Shown piece by piece: positions 35,726 to 44,946 of a DNA stretch of 64,000 nucleotides. The position numbers were made by a program, and so were the translations under genes. Within the stretch, counting starts at the first letter, position 1, and the number at the start of each line of letters is the position of its first letter. The stretch is from Kitasatospora sp. NBC_01266 (GTDB taxonomy: Bacteria > Actinomycetota > Actinomycetes > Streptomycetales > Streptomycetaceae), in NCBI RefSeq assembly GCF_036242395.1, contig NZ_CP108458.1:2852001-2916000 (forward strand), given 5' to 3'. The notes under the pieces are model-generated. The model was not told the DNA's origin, did no database searches, and worked only from the letters and a program-made list of their open reading frames with translations.

Positions 35726-36481
35726 ATGGCCGGGCGGGAGCGGCTGCGGCACGCGCTGGCGCTCGGGGCCGCCGTGGCGGGTGCGCTGACCGCCGCGGGC
35801 TGCACCTCACCGCTCGGGGACGAGCACGCGGCGCCCGCGCTGAACGCCGCCATCGCCCCGTCGGACAGCCGCTCCGCCCGGGTCGGCGTGCTGCTGGCCG
35901 ACCAGGGCACCAGCCGCTCCTGCACCGCCAGCGTGGTGGACAGCCCCGGGCACAACCTGCTACTCACCGCCGCGCACTGCGTCACCAACGCCGACGGCTC
36001 GCCGGTGACCGGCCTGGCCTTCGCCCCCGCCTACCGCGACGGCGCCAACCCGCTGGGCAGCTGGCCGGTGGACCGGGTGGTGGTCGACCAGCGCTGGAGC
36101 CAGGGTGCCGACCCCGAGTACGACGTGGCCTTCCTCACCGTCGACCCGGTCGGCGGCAAGCAGATCGAGGACGTGGTGGGCGGCAACCCGATCGGGGTGA
36201 ACCGCGGCTTCGACCTGCCGGTGACCGTGACCGGCTACCCGTTCGACCACGAGGATCCGATCACCTGCAGCACCCGGACCACCGCGCAGAGCGCCACCCA
36301 GGAGCGCTTCGACTGCGGCGGCTTCTCGGACGGGACCAGCGGCAGCCCCTGGCTCACCGGGGACGACACCGTGGTCGGCGTGATCGGCGGCTACCAGCAG
36401 GGCGGCGACACCCCGGACATCTCCTACAGCGTGACCTTCGACAACCGGGTCTCCACGCTGTACCAGCAGGCCACCCAGTAG
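35726..36481 (+). CDS. Trypsin-like serine peptidase, lipoprotein (second of a tandem pair)
   Basis: A 251-residue paralogue of the protease at 34748. The signal peptide ends in LTAAGC, a good lipobox. The triad is His in LLLTAAHCV, Asp in DPEYDVAF and Ser in DGTSGSPW, and the closing GVIGGYQQGGDTPD is shared with the first copy. CTGGAGGTAGGTCGG gives the ribosome-binding site. The pair arose by duplication; it lacks the long linker and about 35 residues of the first copy. The 114-base gap between them may hold its own promoter. Confidence 0.92.
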   Translation: MAGRERLRHALALGAAVAGALTAAGCTSPLGDEHAAPALNAAIAPSDSRSARVGVLLADQGTSRSCTASVVDSPGHNLLLTAAHCVTNADGSPVTGLAFAPAYRDGANPLGSWPVDRVVVDQRWSQGADPEYDVAFLTVDPVGGKQIEDVVGGNPIGVNRGFDLPVTVTGYPFDHEDPITCSTRTTAQSATQERFDCGGFSDGTSGSPWLTGDDTVVGVIGGYQQGGDTPDISYSVTFDNRVSTLYQQATQ

Positions 36482-36567
36482 CCCGCCCGGCGGGTATGCG
36501 CGGCAGCGGCACGGCGGCACCGGGAACGACGAACGCCCCCCGGCCGGGCCGGAGGGCGTCGTGCTGG

Positions 36568-36640
36568 CTCCCCCAATTGGACTCGAACCAATAACCTGCC
36601 GATTAACAGTCGGCTGCTCTGCCAATTGAGCTATGGGGGA
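36568..36640 (-). tRNA. tRNA-Asn (GUU), copy 1
   Basis: A 73-base cloverleaf: acceptor TCCCCCA pairs with TGGGGGA, anticodon stem CCGAC/ATCGG with loop CTGTTAA (anticodon GTT), T loop TTCGAGT, no encoded CCA. It is one of a tandem pair on the minus strand; the other copy lies 50 bases upstream. Confidence 0.96.
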
Positions 36641-36690
36641 CCGCTGGGTCAAGCAGCGTGCGCCAGTTGATCCTGGCTCACTCGCCTGAG

Positions 36691-36763
36691 CTCCCGCAAT
36701 TGGACTCGAACCAATAACCTGCCGATTAACAGTCGGCTGCTCTGCCAATTGAGCTATGCGGGA
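36691..36763 (-). tRNA. tRNA-Asn (GUU), copy 2
   Basis: A 73-base cloverleaf identical to copy 1 except for one acceptor-stem pair: TCCCGCA with TGCGGGA. It is transcribed first if the two form one unit. Anticodon GTT in loop CTGTTAA. Confidence 0.96.
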
Positions 36764-37026
36764 TTGTGTTGTGGCTGCGGCGCACACTGGTGAGCGCTTG
36801 CTGCGGGACATACATTAGCGCATCCAGGGGGGTGCTCCGCCAATCGCTTTCCCGGTGCGGGGCCCGGCGGGCAGCGCCGGAGGTGCGCCCTGCCCCGCCC
36901 GGCGCGCCCGGTGGGCCGGGTGTGCTCCGGCCGGGGATGCTGGGGGGACGCGCCGGGCGGTTCGCCGCGGGGCGGGACGGGTAGGGCACCGCGGCAAGTG
37001 CCGCGCGAAGAGGGTGGAGGCCCAAG

Positions 37027-37320
37027 ATGTGGAAGCTGTCGTTCGTCGCGGGGGCCGCGGCCGGCTACGTCCTGGGGGCCAGGGCCGGCCGGCAGCGCTA
37101 CGAGCAGATCGCCGCCGCCGCGCGGAAGGTGGCCGAGCACCCGGCGGTGCGCGACGCCACCCAGCGGGCGAAGGACTCGGCCGGCTCGGCGGCGGGCCGG
37201 GCGGTGGGGGCGGTCACCGGGAAGGTCGGTGACAAGCTGCCGCCCGCGCTCTCCGACCGGGTCCCGTACCTGGGCCGCAGGCGGGCCGAGGACGACAGCT
37301 GGGGCACGGTGCGCCCGTAG
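37027..37320 (+). CDS. YtxH-like small membrane-associated protein
   Basis: A 97-residue protein: a short hydrophobic glycine-rich N-terminal segment (MWKLSFVAGAAAGYVLGARAG) followed by a charged helical region (RQRYEQIAAAARKVAEHPAVRDATQRAKDSAG) and a basic tail, as in YtxH-domain proteins. GTGGAGGCCCAAG precedes the ATG. Related proteins are linked to general stress in Firmicutes; here the role is unknown. A G/C-rich imperfect hairpin follows the stop. Confidence 0.8.
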   Translation: MWKLSFVAGAAAGYVLGARAGRQRYEQIAAAARKVAEHPAVRDATQRAKDSAGSAAGRAVGAVTGKVGDKLPPALSDRVPYLGRRRAEDDSWGTVRP

Positions 37321-37328
37321 GGCTCGAC

Positions 37329-37371
37329 GCCGGTCACCGGCCCGGCCGAACCCGGCCGGCCGGTCACCGGC
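37329..37371 (+). terminator. Possible terminator after the YtxH-like gene
   Basis: Imperfect inverted repeat: CGCCGGTCACCGGCC... (37329 on) faces GGCCGGTCACCGGCG (to 37371) around AACC, with one mismatch and one bulge. Confidence 0.45.
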
Positions 37372-37470
37372 GGGTACCGGAAGATACCAGCGGGTAACAG
37401 CGGTACCGACTGGGCAACACTTGCCGCACGCGACGGAGCGAGCGGCCCCGGCTGCGGCATGATCTCTTCC

Positions 37471-38907
37471 ATGGCCATCGTCGCGGGCATCGACAGCTCC
37501 ACCCTTCGCACCCGGATCGTCGCGTGTGACGCGGACACCGGAGCCGTGCTGCGCTCGGGCAAGGCGCCGCATCCGGCCTCCGAAGCCTCCCAGGCCCGCG
37601 CCACCGAGGCCGACCCGCAGTCCTGGCTGCACTCGCTGGGCGAGGCGGCCACCGGTGGTCTGCTGGAGAGCGTGCGGGCCATCGGGGTCTCCGCCCAGCA
37701 GCACAGCATGATCGGGCTGGACGCCGGCGGGGTGCTGGTCCGCCCGGCCATGCTGTGGACCGATCCGCGCTCCGCGGGCGCGGCGGCCGCGCTGGTGGAC
37801 GCGCTCGGCGGCCCGGCCGCCTGGACCGAGGCGATCGGCGCGGTGCCCGCCGCCACCTACACGATCGCCAAGCTGCGCTGGCTGGCCGAGTTCGAGCCGG
37901 CCAACGCCCGCCGGATCGCCGAGGTGCTGCTGCCGCACGACTGGCTGGTCTGGCAGCTGCTCGGCCACCCGCAGCGGCGCACCACCGACCGCGGCGACGC
38001 CTCGGGCACCGGCTACTGGTCGCCGATCACCGGCGAGTACCGGCAGGACCTGATCAAGCTGGCACTCGGCCACGAGTTGCTGCGGCTGCCCGAGGTGCTC
38101 GGCCCGAACGAGCCGGCCGGCCACACCCCCGAGGGCCTGCTGATCTCGGCCGGCACCGGCGACAACATGGCCGCCGCGCTGGGCCTGGGCCTGGTGCCGG
38201 GCGACGCCGTGGTCTCGCTCGGCTCCTTCGGGACCATCTTCGCGGTGCACGACCAGCCGGTGGTGGACCCGAGCGGCACCGTCTCCTCCTTCGCCGACGC
38301 CACCGGGCACCACCTGCCGATGGTCGGCACCCTCAACGCGGCCCAGGTGCTGCGCTCCACGGCCAACCTGCTCGGACGCGACCTGGAGAGCCTGAGCGAA
38401 CTGGCGCTGCGCTCCTCGCCCGGCGCCTACGGGATGGTGCTGCTGCCCTACCTGGAGGGCGAGCGCACCCCCCGACTGCCGCACGCCTCCGGCACCCTGA
38501 CGGGCCTTCGGGCCGAGTCGATGACCCCCGAGCACCTGGCCCGCGCGGCCGTGGAGGGCATGCTCTGCAACATCGCCGACGCGCTGGACGCGCTGCGCAC
38601 CCGCGGCGTGCAGGTGCGCCGGGTGGTGCTGCTCGGTGCGGTCGGCCGGCTCGCGGCGGTGCGCGAGATCGCGCCGCTGATCTTCGGGATCCCGGTGCTG
38701 ATCCCGCCGCCCGGGGACCACGCGGCCCGGGGCGCCGCCCGGCAGGCCGCCTGGGCGCTGGCCGGCACCCCCGAGCCGCCGCAGTGGCAGCTGCCCGAGG
38801 TGCAGACCATCGAACCTGACGCTGATCAGCCTTTCGGCGCCGCAATTCGCCAGCAGTACGGCGTGGTTCGTGACCAGACGCACCCGGAGATCGCCGAGAT
38901 GGCCTAG
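37471..38907 (+). CDS. FGGY-family carbohydrate kinase, xylulokinase-like
   Basis: A 478-residue sugar kinase with the two actin-like domains of the FGGY family. VAGIDSSTLRTRIVACD is the first phosphate loop, VSAQQHSMIGLD and LPHDWLVWQL are family blocks, and SAGTGDNMAAALGLG carries the probable catalytic Asp. It most resembles xylulokinases, but the substrate cannot be read from sequence. I chose ATG 37471; an ATG four codons upstream is equally possible, and neither has a clear ribosome-binding site. No sugar isomerase or transporter is adjacent, so it stands alone. Confidence 0.85.
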   Translation: MAIVAGIDSSTLRTRIVACDADTGAVLRSGKAPHPASEASQARATEADPQSWLHSLGEAATGGLLESVRAIGVSAQQHSMIGLDAGGVLVRPAMLWTDPRSAGAAAALVDALGGPAAWTEAIGAVPAATYTIAKLRWLAEFEPANARRIAEVLLPHDWLVWQLLGHPQRRTTDRGDASGTGYWSPITGEYRQDLIKLALGHELLRLPEVLGPNEPAGHTPEGLLISAGTGDNMAAALGLGLVPGDAVVSLGSFGTIFAVHDQPVVDPSGTVSSFADATGHHLPMVGTLNAAQVLRSTANLLGRDLESLSELALRSSPGAYGMVLLPYLEGERTPRLPHASGTLTGLRAESMTPEHLARAAVEGMLCNIADALDALRTRGVQVRRVVLLGAVGRLAAVREIAPLIFGIPVLIPPPGDHAARGAARQAAWALAGTPEPPQWQLPEVQTIEPDADQPFGAAIRQQYGVVRDQTHPEIAEMA

Positions 38908-38946
38908 CGTGGAGGCCCTGGCTTCTCGTCGAAGGGGTACTGAGGC

Positions 38947-40353
38947 ATGGCGCTGCACCATGGCACGAGCGCGGATCACCGACTGGCCGTCAACGCTCTG
39001 CTGGGCGAGGCCGATCCGATAGGAGCCATGCGCATGGCCCCGCCCAAGCACCGGCTGCACCACGCGCCGCTGCCGCCGCGGATCGCGTACCAGCTGATCC
39101 ACGACGAGCTGATGCTGGACGGCAACGCCAAGCTCAATCTGGCCACCTTCGTGACCACCCAGATGGAACCCGAGGCGGACCGGCTGATGGCCGAGTGCGC
39201 CGACAAGAACATGATCGACAAGGACGAGTACCCGCAGACCGCCGAGTTGGAGCGGCGCTGCGTGGCGATCCTGGCCGACCTGTGGCACGCGCCCGTCCCC
39301 GACGAGGCGGTGGGCTGCTCCACCACCGGTTCCAGCGAGGCCTGCATGCTGGCGGGCCTGGCGTTCAAGCGCCGCTGGATGCGCCGCAACCAGGCACGCT
39401 ACGACGCCGGCGCCCGGCCCAACATCGTGATGGGCGCCAACGTGCAGGTCTGCTGGGAGAAGTTCGCCAATTTCTGGGAGGTGGAGTGCCGGCTCGCGCC
39501 GATGGAGGGCGAGCGGTACCACCTGGACGCCGACTCGGCACTGGCCCTCTGCGACGAGAACACCATCGGCGTGGTGGCCGTGCTCGGCTCCACCTTCGAC
39601 GGCTCCTACGAGCCGGTCGCGGAGATCTGCGCGGCGCTGGACGACCTGCAGCAGCGCACCGGCCTGGACATCCCGGTGCACGTGGACGGCGCCTCGGGCG
39701 CGATGGTGGCGCCGTTCCTCGACCCCGACCTGGTCTGGGACTTCCGGCTGCCCCGGGTCGCCTCGATCAACACCTCGGGCCACAAGTACGGCCTGGTCTA
39801 CCCCGGTGTCGGCTGGGCCCTGTGGCGTGACCGGGAGGCGCTGCCCGAGGAGTTGGTCTTCAAGGTCAACTACCTGGGCGGCGACATGCCGACCTTCGCG
39901 CTCAACTTCTCCCGCCCCGGCGCCGAGGTGGTCGCGCAGTACTACACCTTCCTGCGGCTGGGCCGCGAGGGCTACCGCGCGGTGCAGCAGTCCTGCCGTA
40001 CGGTGGCCCGCCATCTGGCGCTCGGGATCGAGAAGTTGGGCGCGTTCCGGCTGATCACCCGGGGCGACCAGCTGCCGGTCTTCGCCTTCACCGTGGCCGA
40101 CCACGTGACCTCCTTCGACGTCTTCGACGTCTCCCGGCGGCTGCGCGAGCGCGGCTGGCAGGTGCCCGCGTACACCTTCCCGGAGAACCGGACCGACCTG
40201 TCGGTGCTGCGGGTGGTCTGCCGCAACGGCTTCACCATCGACCTGGCGGAGATGCTGCTCGCCGACCTGGTCCGGCTGCTGCCGGAACTGGAGAGCCAGC
40301 CGGGGCCGTTGCAGGAACGCGGAATCGATCCGGAGAGCGCCTTCCACCACTGA
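38947..40353 (+). CDS. gad: Glutamate decarboxylase (PLP-dependent)
   Basis: A 468-residue enzyme that converts glutamate to gamma-aminobutyrate and CO2, consuming a proton. The pyridoxal-phosphate Lys is K280 in NTSGHKYG, with the cofactor Asp in HVDGASGAM and STTGSSEACMLAG also conserved. Length and sequence match the GadA/GadB type. GAAGGGG lies 10 bases before the ATG, and there are 39 bases after the kinase stop, so the two may be cotranscribed. No glutamate/GABA antiporter gene is nearby, so acid resistance by the enteric scheme is not implied. Confidence 0.95.
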   Translation: MALHHGTSADHRLAVNALLGEADPIGAMRMAPPKHRLHHAPLPPRIAYQLIHDELMLDGNAKLNLATFVTTQMEPEADRLMAECADKNMIDKDEYPQTAELERRCVAILADLWHAPVPDEAVGCSTTGSSEACMLAGLAFKRRWMRRNQARYDAGARPNIVMGANVQVCWEKFANFWEVECRLAPMEGERYHLDADSALALCDENTIGVVAVLGSTFDGSYEPVAEICAALDDLQQRTGLDIPVHVDGASGAMVAPFLDPDLVWDFRLPRVASINTSGHKYGLVYPGVGWALWRDREALPEELVFKVNYLGGDMPTFALNFSRPGAEVVAQYYTFLRLGREGYRAVQQSCRTVARHLALGIEKLGAFRLITRGDQLPVFAFTVADHVTSFDVFDVSRRLRERGWQVPAYTFPENRTDLSVLRVVCRNGFTIDLAEMLLADLVRLLPELESQPGPLQERGIDPESAFHH

Positions 40354-40382
40354 CGCACCGTCAGTTCCACCTGGAGCGCAGA

Positions 40383-41471
40383 TCAGTCGAGGTAGCCGCG
40401 CAGTTGGTCGGCGAAGGCGTGGTCGCGCAGCTTGGTGAGGGTCTTGGACTCGATCTGACGGATCCGCTCCCGGGTCACCCCGAAGAGCGAACCGATCTCC
40501 TCCAGGGTGCGCGGCCGCCCGTCGGCGAGCCCGTAGCGCAGTTCGACCACCTTGCGCTCGCGCTCGCCGAGGGTGGCCAGCACCGCCTCCAGGTGCTCGC
40601 GCAGCAGCAGGAAGGCGGCGCTCTCGACCGGGGAGGCGGCGTCGGCGTCCTCGATCAGGTCGCCGAGCGCCACGTCCTCCTCCGCGCCGATCGGCGTGTG
40701 CAGCGAGACCGGCTCCTGGGCCAGCCGCAGCAACTCGCGCACCCGGGGCTCGGTGAGCTCCAGGGCCAGGCCGACCTCGGCCGCGGTGGGTTCGCTGCCG
40801 CACTCCTGGAGCAGCCGGCGCTGCACCCGCAGCACCCGGTTGATCAACTCGACCACGTGCACCGGCACCCGGATGGTGCGGGCCTGGTCGGCCAGCGCCC
40901 GGCTCATCGCCTGCCGGATCCACCAGGTGGCATAGGTGGAGAACTTGTAGCCGCGGGTGTAGTCGAACTTCTCGACCGCCCGGATCAGGCCGAGGTTGCC
41001 CTCCTGGACCAGGTCGAGCATGGTCAGGCCGCGGCCGACGAAGCGCTTGGCGACCGAGACCACCAGGCGCAGATTGGCCTCGATCAGGCGGCGTTTGGCG
41101 ATCCGGCCGAGCACCACCAGGTGGTCCAGTTCGTCCGCCAGCCGCCCCTCGGGCAGGCCGTGCTCGCTCAGGTGCTGCTCGGCGAAGAGGCCGGCCTCGA
41201 CCTGCCGGGCCAGCTCCACCTCCTCGGCCGCGCTGAGCAGCCGGATCCGCCCGATCTCGCGCAGGTACTGGCGGAACAGGTCGGCGGCCGGTCCGGTCGG
41301 CTCGTCCAGCAGGACCAGCGGGGGCTCGTCGTCGAGTTCCTCGGGCTCGGGTCCGATCACCTGCTCGAACTCGACGGCCTCGGGGCCGGCGGGCGACTCC
41401 CCGGCGGGCAGTACTTCCGCGGGCGGCGCTTCCCCGGGCGGCGCTTCCTCGGGCGCTCTGACGATCTCCAA
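40383..41471 (-). CDS. hrdA: Group 2 RNA polymerase sigma factor (HrdA-like)
   Basis: A 362-residue sigma-70 factor. After an acidic, Pro/Glu-rich N-terminus (about 1-58) come region 1.2 ([16 protein letters not shown]), region 2 ([56 protein letters not shown]), region 3 and region 4 ([28 protein letters not shown]). Region 1.1 and the large non-conserved insert of HrdB are absent, which marks a non-essential group 2 factor. It neighbours dnaG, as hrdA does in Streptomyces by my recollection; hrdC or hrdD cannot be fully excluded. The start is TTG 41471, fixed by GGAGGTGG seven to nine bases upstream. Confidence 0.9.
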   Translation of the reverse strand: MEIVRAPEEAPPGEAPPAEVLPAGESPAGPEAVEFEQVIGPEPEELDDEPPLVLLDEPTGPAADLFRQYLREIGRIRLLSAAEEVELARQVEAGLFAEQHLSEHGLPEGRLADELDHLVVLGRIAKRRLIEANLRLVVSVAKRFVGRGLTMLDLVQEGNLGLIRAVEKFDYTRGYKFSTYATWWIRQAMSRALADQARTIRVPVHVVELINRVLRVQRRLLQECGSEPTAAEVGLALELTEPRVRELLRLAQEPVSLHTPIGAEEDVALGDLIEDADAASPVESAAFLLLREHLEAVLATLGERERKVVELRYGLADGRPRTLEEIGSLFGVTRERIRQIESKTLTKLRDHAFADQLRGYLD

Positions 41472-41553
41472 AGGGGCCCACCTCCACGGGCGCGCACGCC
41501 CGACCGCCGAGCAACTGAGACCCTTTCAGTGTGGGGTACGCCACACCTGGGCG

Positions 41554-43458
41554 CTACAGCCCGGCAGCGCCCCGGGTCTTCAGATTGTCGTCGTACTGCT
41601 GCAGCGCCCACAGCTCCTGCTGCACGGGGGCCAACTGCTCGGGCGTGGCCCGGTTTCCGAGGCGCTGGAGCTGGCCGCGGACCTCCTCGACCCGGCGCTT
41701 GACGGCGGCCCGGCGCAGGTTGACCAGGAACTCCCCGGCGTAGATCGCGTCCGGCTTGCGCCGGGTGCGGATCGGCTCCACCGTCAACTCGGTGACCAGG
41801 GACCGGATCTGCTCGTTCTCGGCGGCGTCCTGGACCAGGTCGAGGAAGTTCGGCACGGCCGCGCCGTAGCTGGTGCCGCCGGCCTTGCCGACGGCCCGGC
41901 GGACCGCCGCGTAGGGCGGGGTCGGGAACTCCTCCTCGCCGTACTGGTCGAACGCGGGGCTGACCAGCTCCGGGTGCTGGAGCGCGAGTTTGAGCAGCTC
42001 GCGCTCGACGATCCGGGCCCGGTCGTTCGGGTCGAGCCGGAAGGCGGGGCGCGCGACCGGCGCCTGCTGCTGCGGCTCGATCCGGCGCGGCTGCTGTGCC
42101 CGGCCCTGCTGCGGGGAGTCGCGCTGCCAGCGGGCGATCTGGCTGACCCGGCGGACCACGAACTGCTCGTCCAGGATGCCCAGCAGACCGGCGAGTTGGA
42201 CGGCGTACTCGTGCCGGATCGACGGGTCCTTGATCTTGGCGACGATCGGCGCCGCCTCCTCCAGCGCGGCGGCCCGGCCTTCGGCCGCGTCCACCCGGTG
42301 CCGGGCGACCGTGCTGCGCAGCGCGAACTCGAAGAGCGGCACCGGGTTGGCGATCAGCTCGCGCACCGCCTCCTCGCCCTGGGCCAGGCGCAGTTCGCAG
42401 GGGTCCATGCCGCCGGGGGTGATCGCGATCGAGGTGCGGGCGGCGAACTTCTGGTCGTCCTCGAAAGCCCGCAGCGCGGCCTTCTGGCCGGCCGCGTCGC
42501 CGTCGAAGGTGAAGACGGTCTCGCCCCGGTAGGAGGAGGTGTCCATCAGCAGCCGACGGATGATCTTGATGTGGTCCTCGGCGAAGGCGGTGCCGCAGGT
42601 GGCCACCGCCGTGGTCACACCGGCCAGGTGACAGGCCATCACATCGGTGTAGCCCTCGACCACCACGGCCCGGCCGGTCTTGGCGATCTCCTTCTTGGCC
42701 AGGTCGATGCCGTAGAGCACGTGCGACTTCTTGTAGATGGGCGTCTCGGGCGTGTTCAGGTACTTGGGCCCGTTGTCGTCCTCGCGCAGCCGGCGCGCGC
42801 CGAAGCCGACCACCTCGCCGGCCGCGTCCCGGATCGGCCAGACCAGCCGGCCGCGGAAGCGGTCGATCAGCCCGCCGCGCTGGCCCTGCGAGGCCAGGCC
42901 GCCCTGCAGGATCTCCTTGTCGCTGAAGCCCTTGCCGCGCAGGTAGCGGACCAGGTGCTCCCAGCCGGCCGGGGCGTAGCCGACCCCGAAGCGGGCGGCG
43001 GCCTCGGCGTCGAAGCCGCGCTCGGCCAGGAAGGTGCGGCCGATCTCGCCCTCGGGCGTCTCCAACTGCTCCCGGTACCAGGCGGCGGCCACCTTGTGGG
43101 CCTCGACCAGCCGGGTCCGCTCGCCCTGCTGCCCGCGCGAGGAGTAGCCGCCCTCCTCGTAGCGGAGCGTGATGTTGGCCTGGGCGGCCATCCGCTCCAC
43201 GGCCTCGGCGAAGGAGAAGTGCTCGATCTTCATCAGGAAGGAGATCGTGTCGCCGCTCTCCTGGCAGCCGAAGCAGTGGAAGACGCCCTTGCTCGGACTG
43301 ACGTAGAAGGAGGCCGACTTCTCGTCGTGGAACGGGCAGACGCCCTTCAGCTGACCGCCGCCCCCGTTGGTGAGCTGCACATAGTCGCCGACGATCACGT
43401 CGATGGGCAGCGCGCTGCGCACCGCCTGCACGTCTTCATCCCGGATCCGCCCTGCCAC
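41554..43458 (-). CDS. dnaG: DNA primase
   Basis: A 634-residue primase that lays RNA primers at replication forks. The N-terminal zinc ribbon has C41, H44, C62 and C65 (CPFHDEKSASF...FHCFGC). The TOPRIM domain shows VVEGYTDVMACH and FDGDAAGQKAA. A Q/R-rich linker (QQGRAQQPRRIEPQQQ) leads to the C-terminal helicase-binding domain. GTG start 43458. It lies between dgt (64 bases upstream) and hrdA and is probably cotranscribed with dgt. Confidence 0.96.
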   Translation of the reverse strand: MAGRIRDEDVQAVRSALPIDVIVGDYVQLTNGGGGQLKGVCPFHDEKSASFYVSPSKGVFHCFGCQESGDTISFLMKIEHFSFAEAVERMAAQANITLRYEEGGYSSRGQQGERTRLVEAHKVAAAWYREQLETPEGEIGRTFLAERGFDAEAAARFGVGYAPAGWEHLVRYLRGKGFSDKEILQGGLASQGQRGGLIDRFRGRLVWPIRDAAGEVVGFGARRLREDDNGPKYLNTPETPIYKKSHVLYGIDLAKKEIAKTGRAVVVEGYTDVMACHLAGVTTAVATCGTAFAEDHIKIIRRLLMDTSSYRGETVFTFDGDAAGQKAALRAFEDDQKFAARTSIAITPGGMDPCELRLAQGEEAVRELIANPVPLFEFALRSTVARHRVDAAEGRAAALEEAAPIVAKIKDPSIRHEYAVQLAGLLGILDEQFVVRRVSQIARWQRDSPQQGRAQQPRRIEPQQQAPVARPAFRLDPNDRARIVERELLKLALQHPELVSPAFDQYGEEEFPTPPYAAVRRAVGKAGGTSYGAAVPNFLDLVQDAAENEQIRSLVTELTVEPIRTRRKPDAIYAGEFLVNLRRAAVKRRVEEVRGQLQRLGNRATPEQLAPVQQELWALQQYDDNLKTRGAAGL

Positions 43459-43522
43459 CCCGGAAGTCTACGGCCTCGGCCGAGCGATCAGCCGTGAGCG
43501 CTCGGCCGGGCCGCCGGACCGG

Positions 43523-44824
43523 TCAGCCGGTGGAGCGTCGACCGGCGAGGCGGGCGTGCAGGGCCAGCGCGGAGGCGTCGGTCAGCGTGGCGATCTGGTC
43601 GATCACCGCCCGCAGTGCCGCGCGGTCGTCGGTGGCCTCGGCGTACTGGGCGGCGAAGACCGGGTCCAGCTCGGCCGGATCGCCGGCCACCAGCAGCTCG
43701 GCCAGCTCGGCGATCACGATCCGCTGGCGCGCCCGCAGCTGGGCCTGCTCGTCGCGCTGCATCACGTAGCGGACCGCGACCGCCTTGAGCACCGCGCACT
43801 CCAGCCGGATCCCGGTGGGGACCACCAGCTCGGCGGCGTAGCGGGTCAGCGGGCCCGGACCGTAGCGGGCCCGGGTGGCCTGCTCGGCGGCCAGGCAGAA
43901 CCGGCCGATCAACTGGCTGGTGAGGTCCTTGAGGCCGGCCCGGCCGCGCGGCGAGCCGTCATAGCCGCTGGGCCACCACTCCTGGGCCTGCAGCCGGTCC
44001 AGGGCCTCGCCGAACTCCTCGGCCTGCGCCGTGGGGGCGTAGCGCTCGGCGACCTTGAACAGCTCGGCCCGCTCGCTCCCGCTGCGCAGCGCGGCCGGGT
44101 CGATGTGCCCGGCGTACAGGCCGTCCTCGACGTCGTGGGTGGAGTAGGCGACGTCATCGGACCAGTCCATCACGGTGGCCTCGAAGCACTTGCGGCCCTG
44201 CGGGGTGCCGTGCCGCAGCCAGCGGAAGACCGGCAGGTCGTCGCCGTACACGCCGAACTTGGCGGACCCCGGATCGCTGGGGTGGCCGCCGCGCGCCCAG
44301 GGGTACTTGGTGGCGGCGTCCAGTGCGGCCCGGGTCAGGTTGAGGCCCACACTTCGCCCCGGCCACGGGGCGAAGCGGGCCGGCTCCTCGTCCGAGGGGG
44401 CGAACCGCTTGGGCTCCAGGCGGGTCAGGATCCGCAGCGACTGGGCGTTGCCCTCGAAGCCGCCGCAGGCCTCGGCGGCCTGGTCCAGCGCTTCCTCGCC
44501 GGTGTGGCCGAACGGCGGGTGGCCGATGTCGTGGGCCAGGCAGGCGGTCTCCACCAGGTCCGGGTCGCACCCCAGTGCGGCACCCAACTCCCGTCCCACC
44601 TGGGCGCATTCGAGCGAGTGGGTGAGCCGGGTACGGGGGAAGTCGCTGCGCATGGGAGCCACCACCTGGGTGGTGCCGGCCAGCCGGCGCAGCGCGGCGG
44701 AGTGCAGCACGCGGGCGCGGTCGCGCTGGAAGGCGGTGCGCCCCGGGCGCTTGTCGGGCTCGGGCACCCAACGGGTCTGGGCGGCCTCGTCGTAGCGGTA
44801 CACGTCGTATCGGTCGTCGCTCAT
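43523..44824 (-). CDS. dgt: Deoxyguanosinetriphosphate triphosphohydrolase (HD domain)
   Basis: A 433-residue HD-family dNTPase that splits dGTP to deoxyguanosine and triphosphate. The metal site is readable: H69 (RLTHSLE), H98-D99 ([13 protein letters not shown]) and a later Asp in [17 protein letters not shown]. Its neighbour is dnaG; in Streptomyces and mycobacteria the two genes are commonly paired, linking nucleotide-pool control to replication. The ATG at 44824 has no clear ribosome-binding site. Confidence 0.94.
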   Translation of the reverse strand: MSDDRYDVYRYDEAAQTRWVPEPDKRPGRTAFQRDRARVLHSAALRRLAGTTQVVAPMRSDFPRTRLTHSLECAQVGRELGAALGCDPDLVETACLAHDIGHPPFGHTGEEALDQAAEACGGFEGNAQSLRILTRLEPKRFAPSDEEPARFAPWPGRSVGLNLTRAALDAATKYPWARGGHPSDPGSAKFGVYGDDLPVFRWLRHGTPQGRKCFEATVMDWSDDVAYSTHDVEDGLYAGHIDPAALRSGSERAELFKVAERYAPTAQAEEFGEALDRLQAQEWWPSGYDGSPRGRAGLKDLTSQLIGRFCLAAEQATRARYGPGPLTRYAAELVVPTGIRLECAVLKAVAVRYVMQRDEQAQLRARQRIVIAELAELLVAGDPAELDPVFAAQYAEATDDRAALRAVIDQIATLTDASALALHARLAGRRSTG

Positions 44825-44884
44825 ATACCGAGCACCGTACGCCGCCCCGGTGACGGTTCGGTCGCAGCGCGCACGAGGGGATGA

Positions 44885-44939
44885 TGCAGAGAACTCTCTG
44901 CAGATTTCTCTATGCAGAGAACCCTCTGCACGTTAGAGT
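44885..44939 (+). promoter_or_regulatory. Two palindromic operators and -10 box of the HTH-MFS operon
   Basis: TGCAGAG-AACT-CTCTGCA (44885-44902) and TGCAGAG-AACC-CTCTGCA (44913-44930) are two perfect 7-bp inverted repeats with four-base centres, 28 bases apart. TAGAGT (44934-44939) is a good -10, placing the start point at the ATG 44947 (leaderless). The downstream site lies where the -35 would be, so binding should repress. Confidence 0.8.
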
Positions 44940-44946
44940 CATCCGC

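Noticed and set aside
36568..36763. Phage attachment duplication at tRNA-Asn
   Set aside because: The 50 bases between the tRNA copies hold no integrase or cargo, and the copies are complete genes; simple tandem duplication is enough.
36754..41544. Very long open frame (about 1,600 codons) on the minus strand
   Set aside because: It runs antisense or out of frame to the YtxH, kinase, gad and hrdA genes. Its product is repetitive Arg/Gly/Pro/Ala, the usual shadow of G/C-rich third positions.
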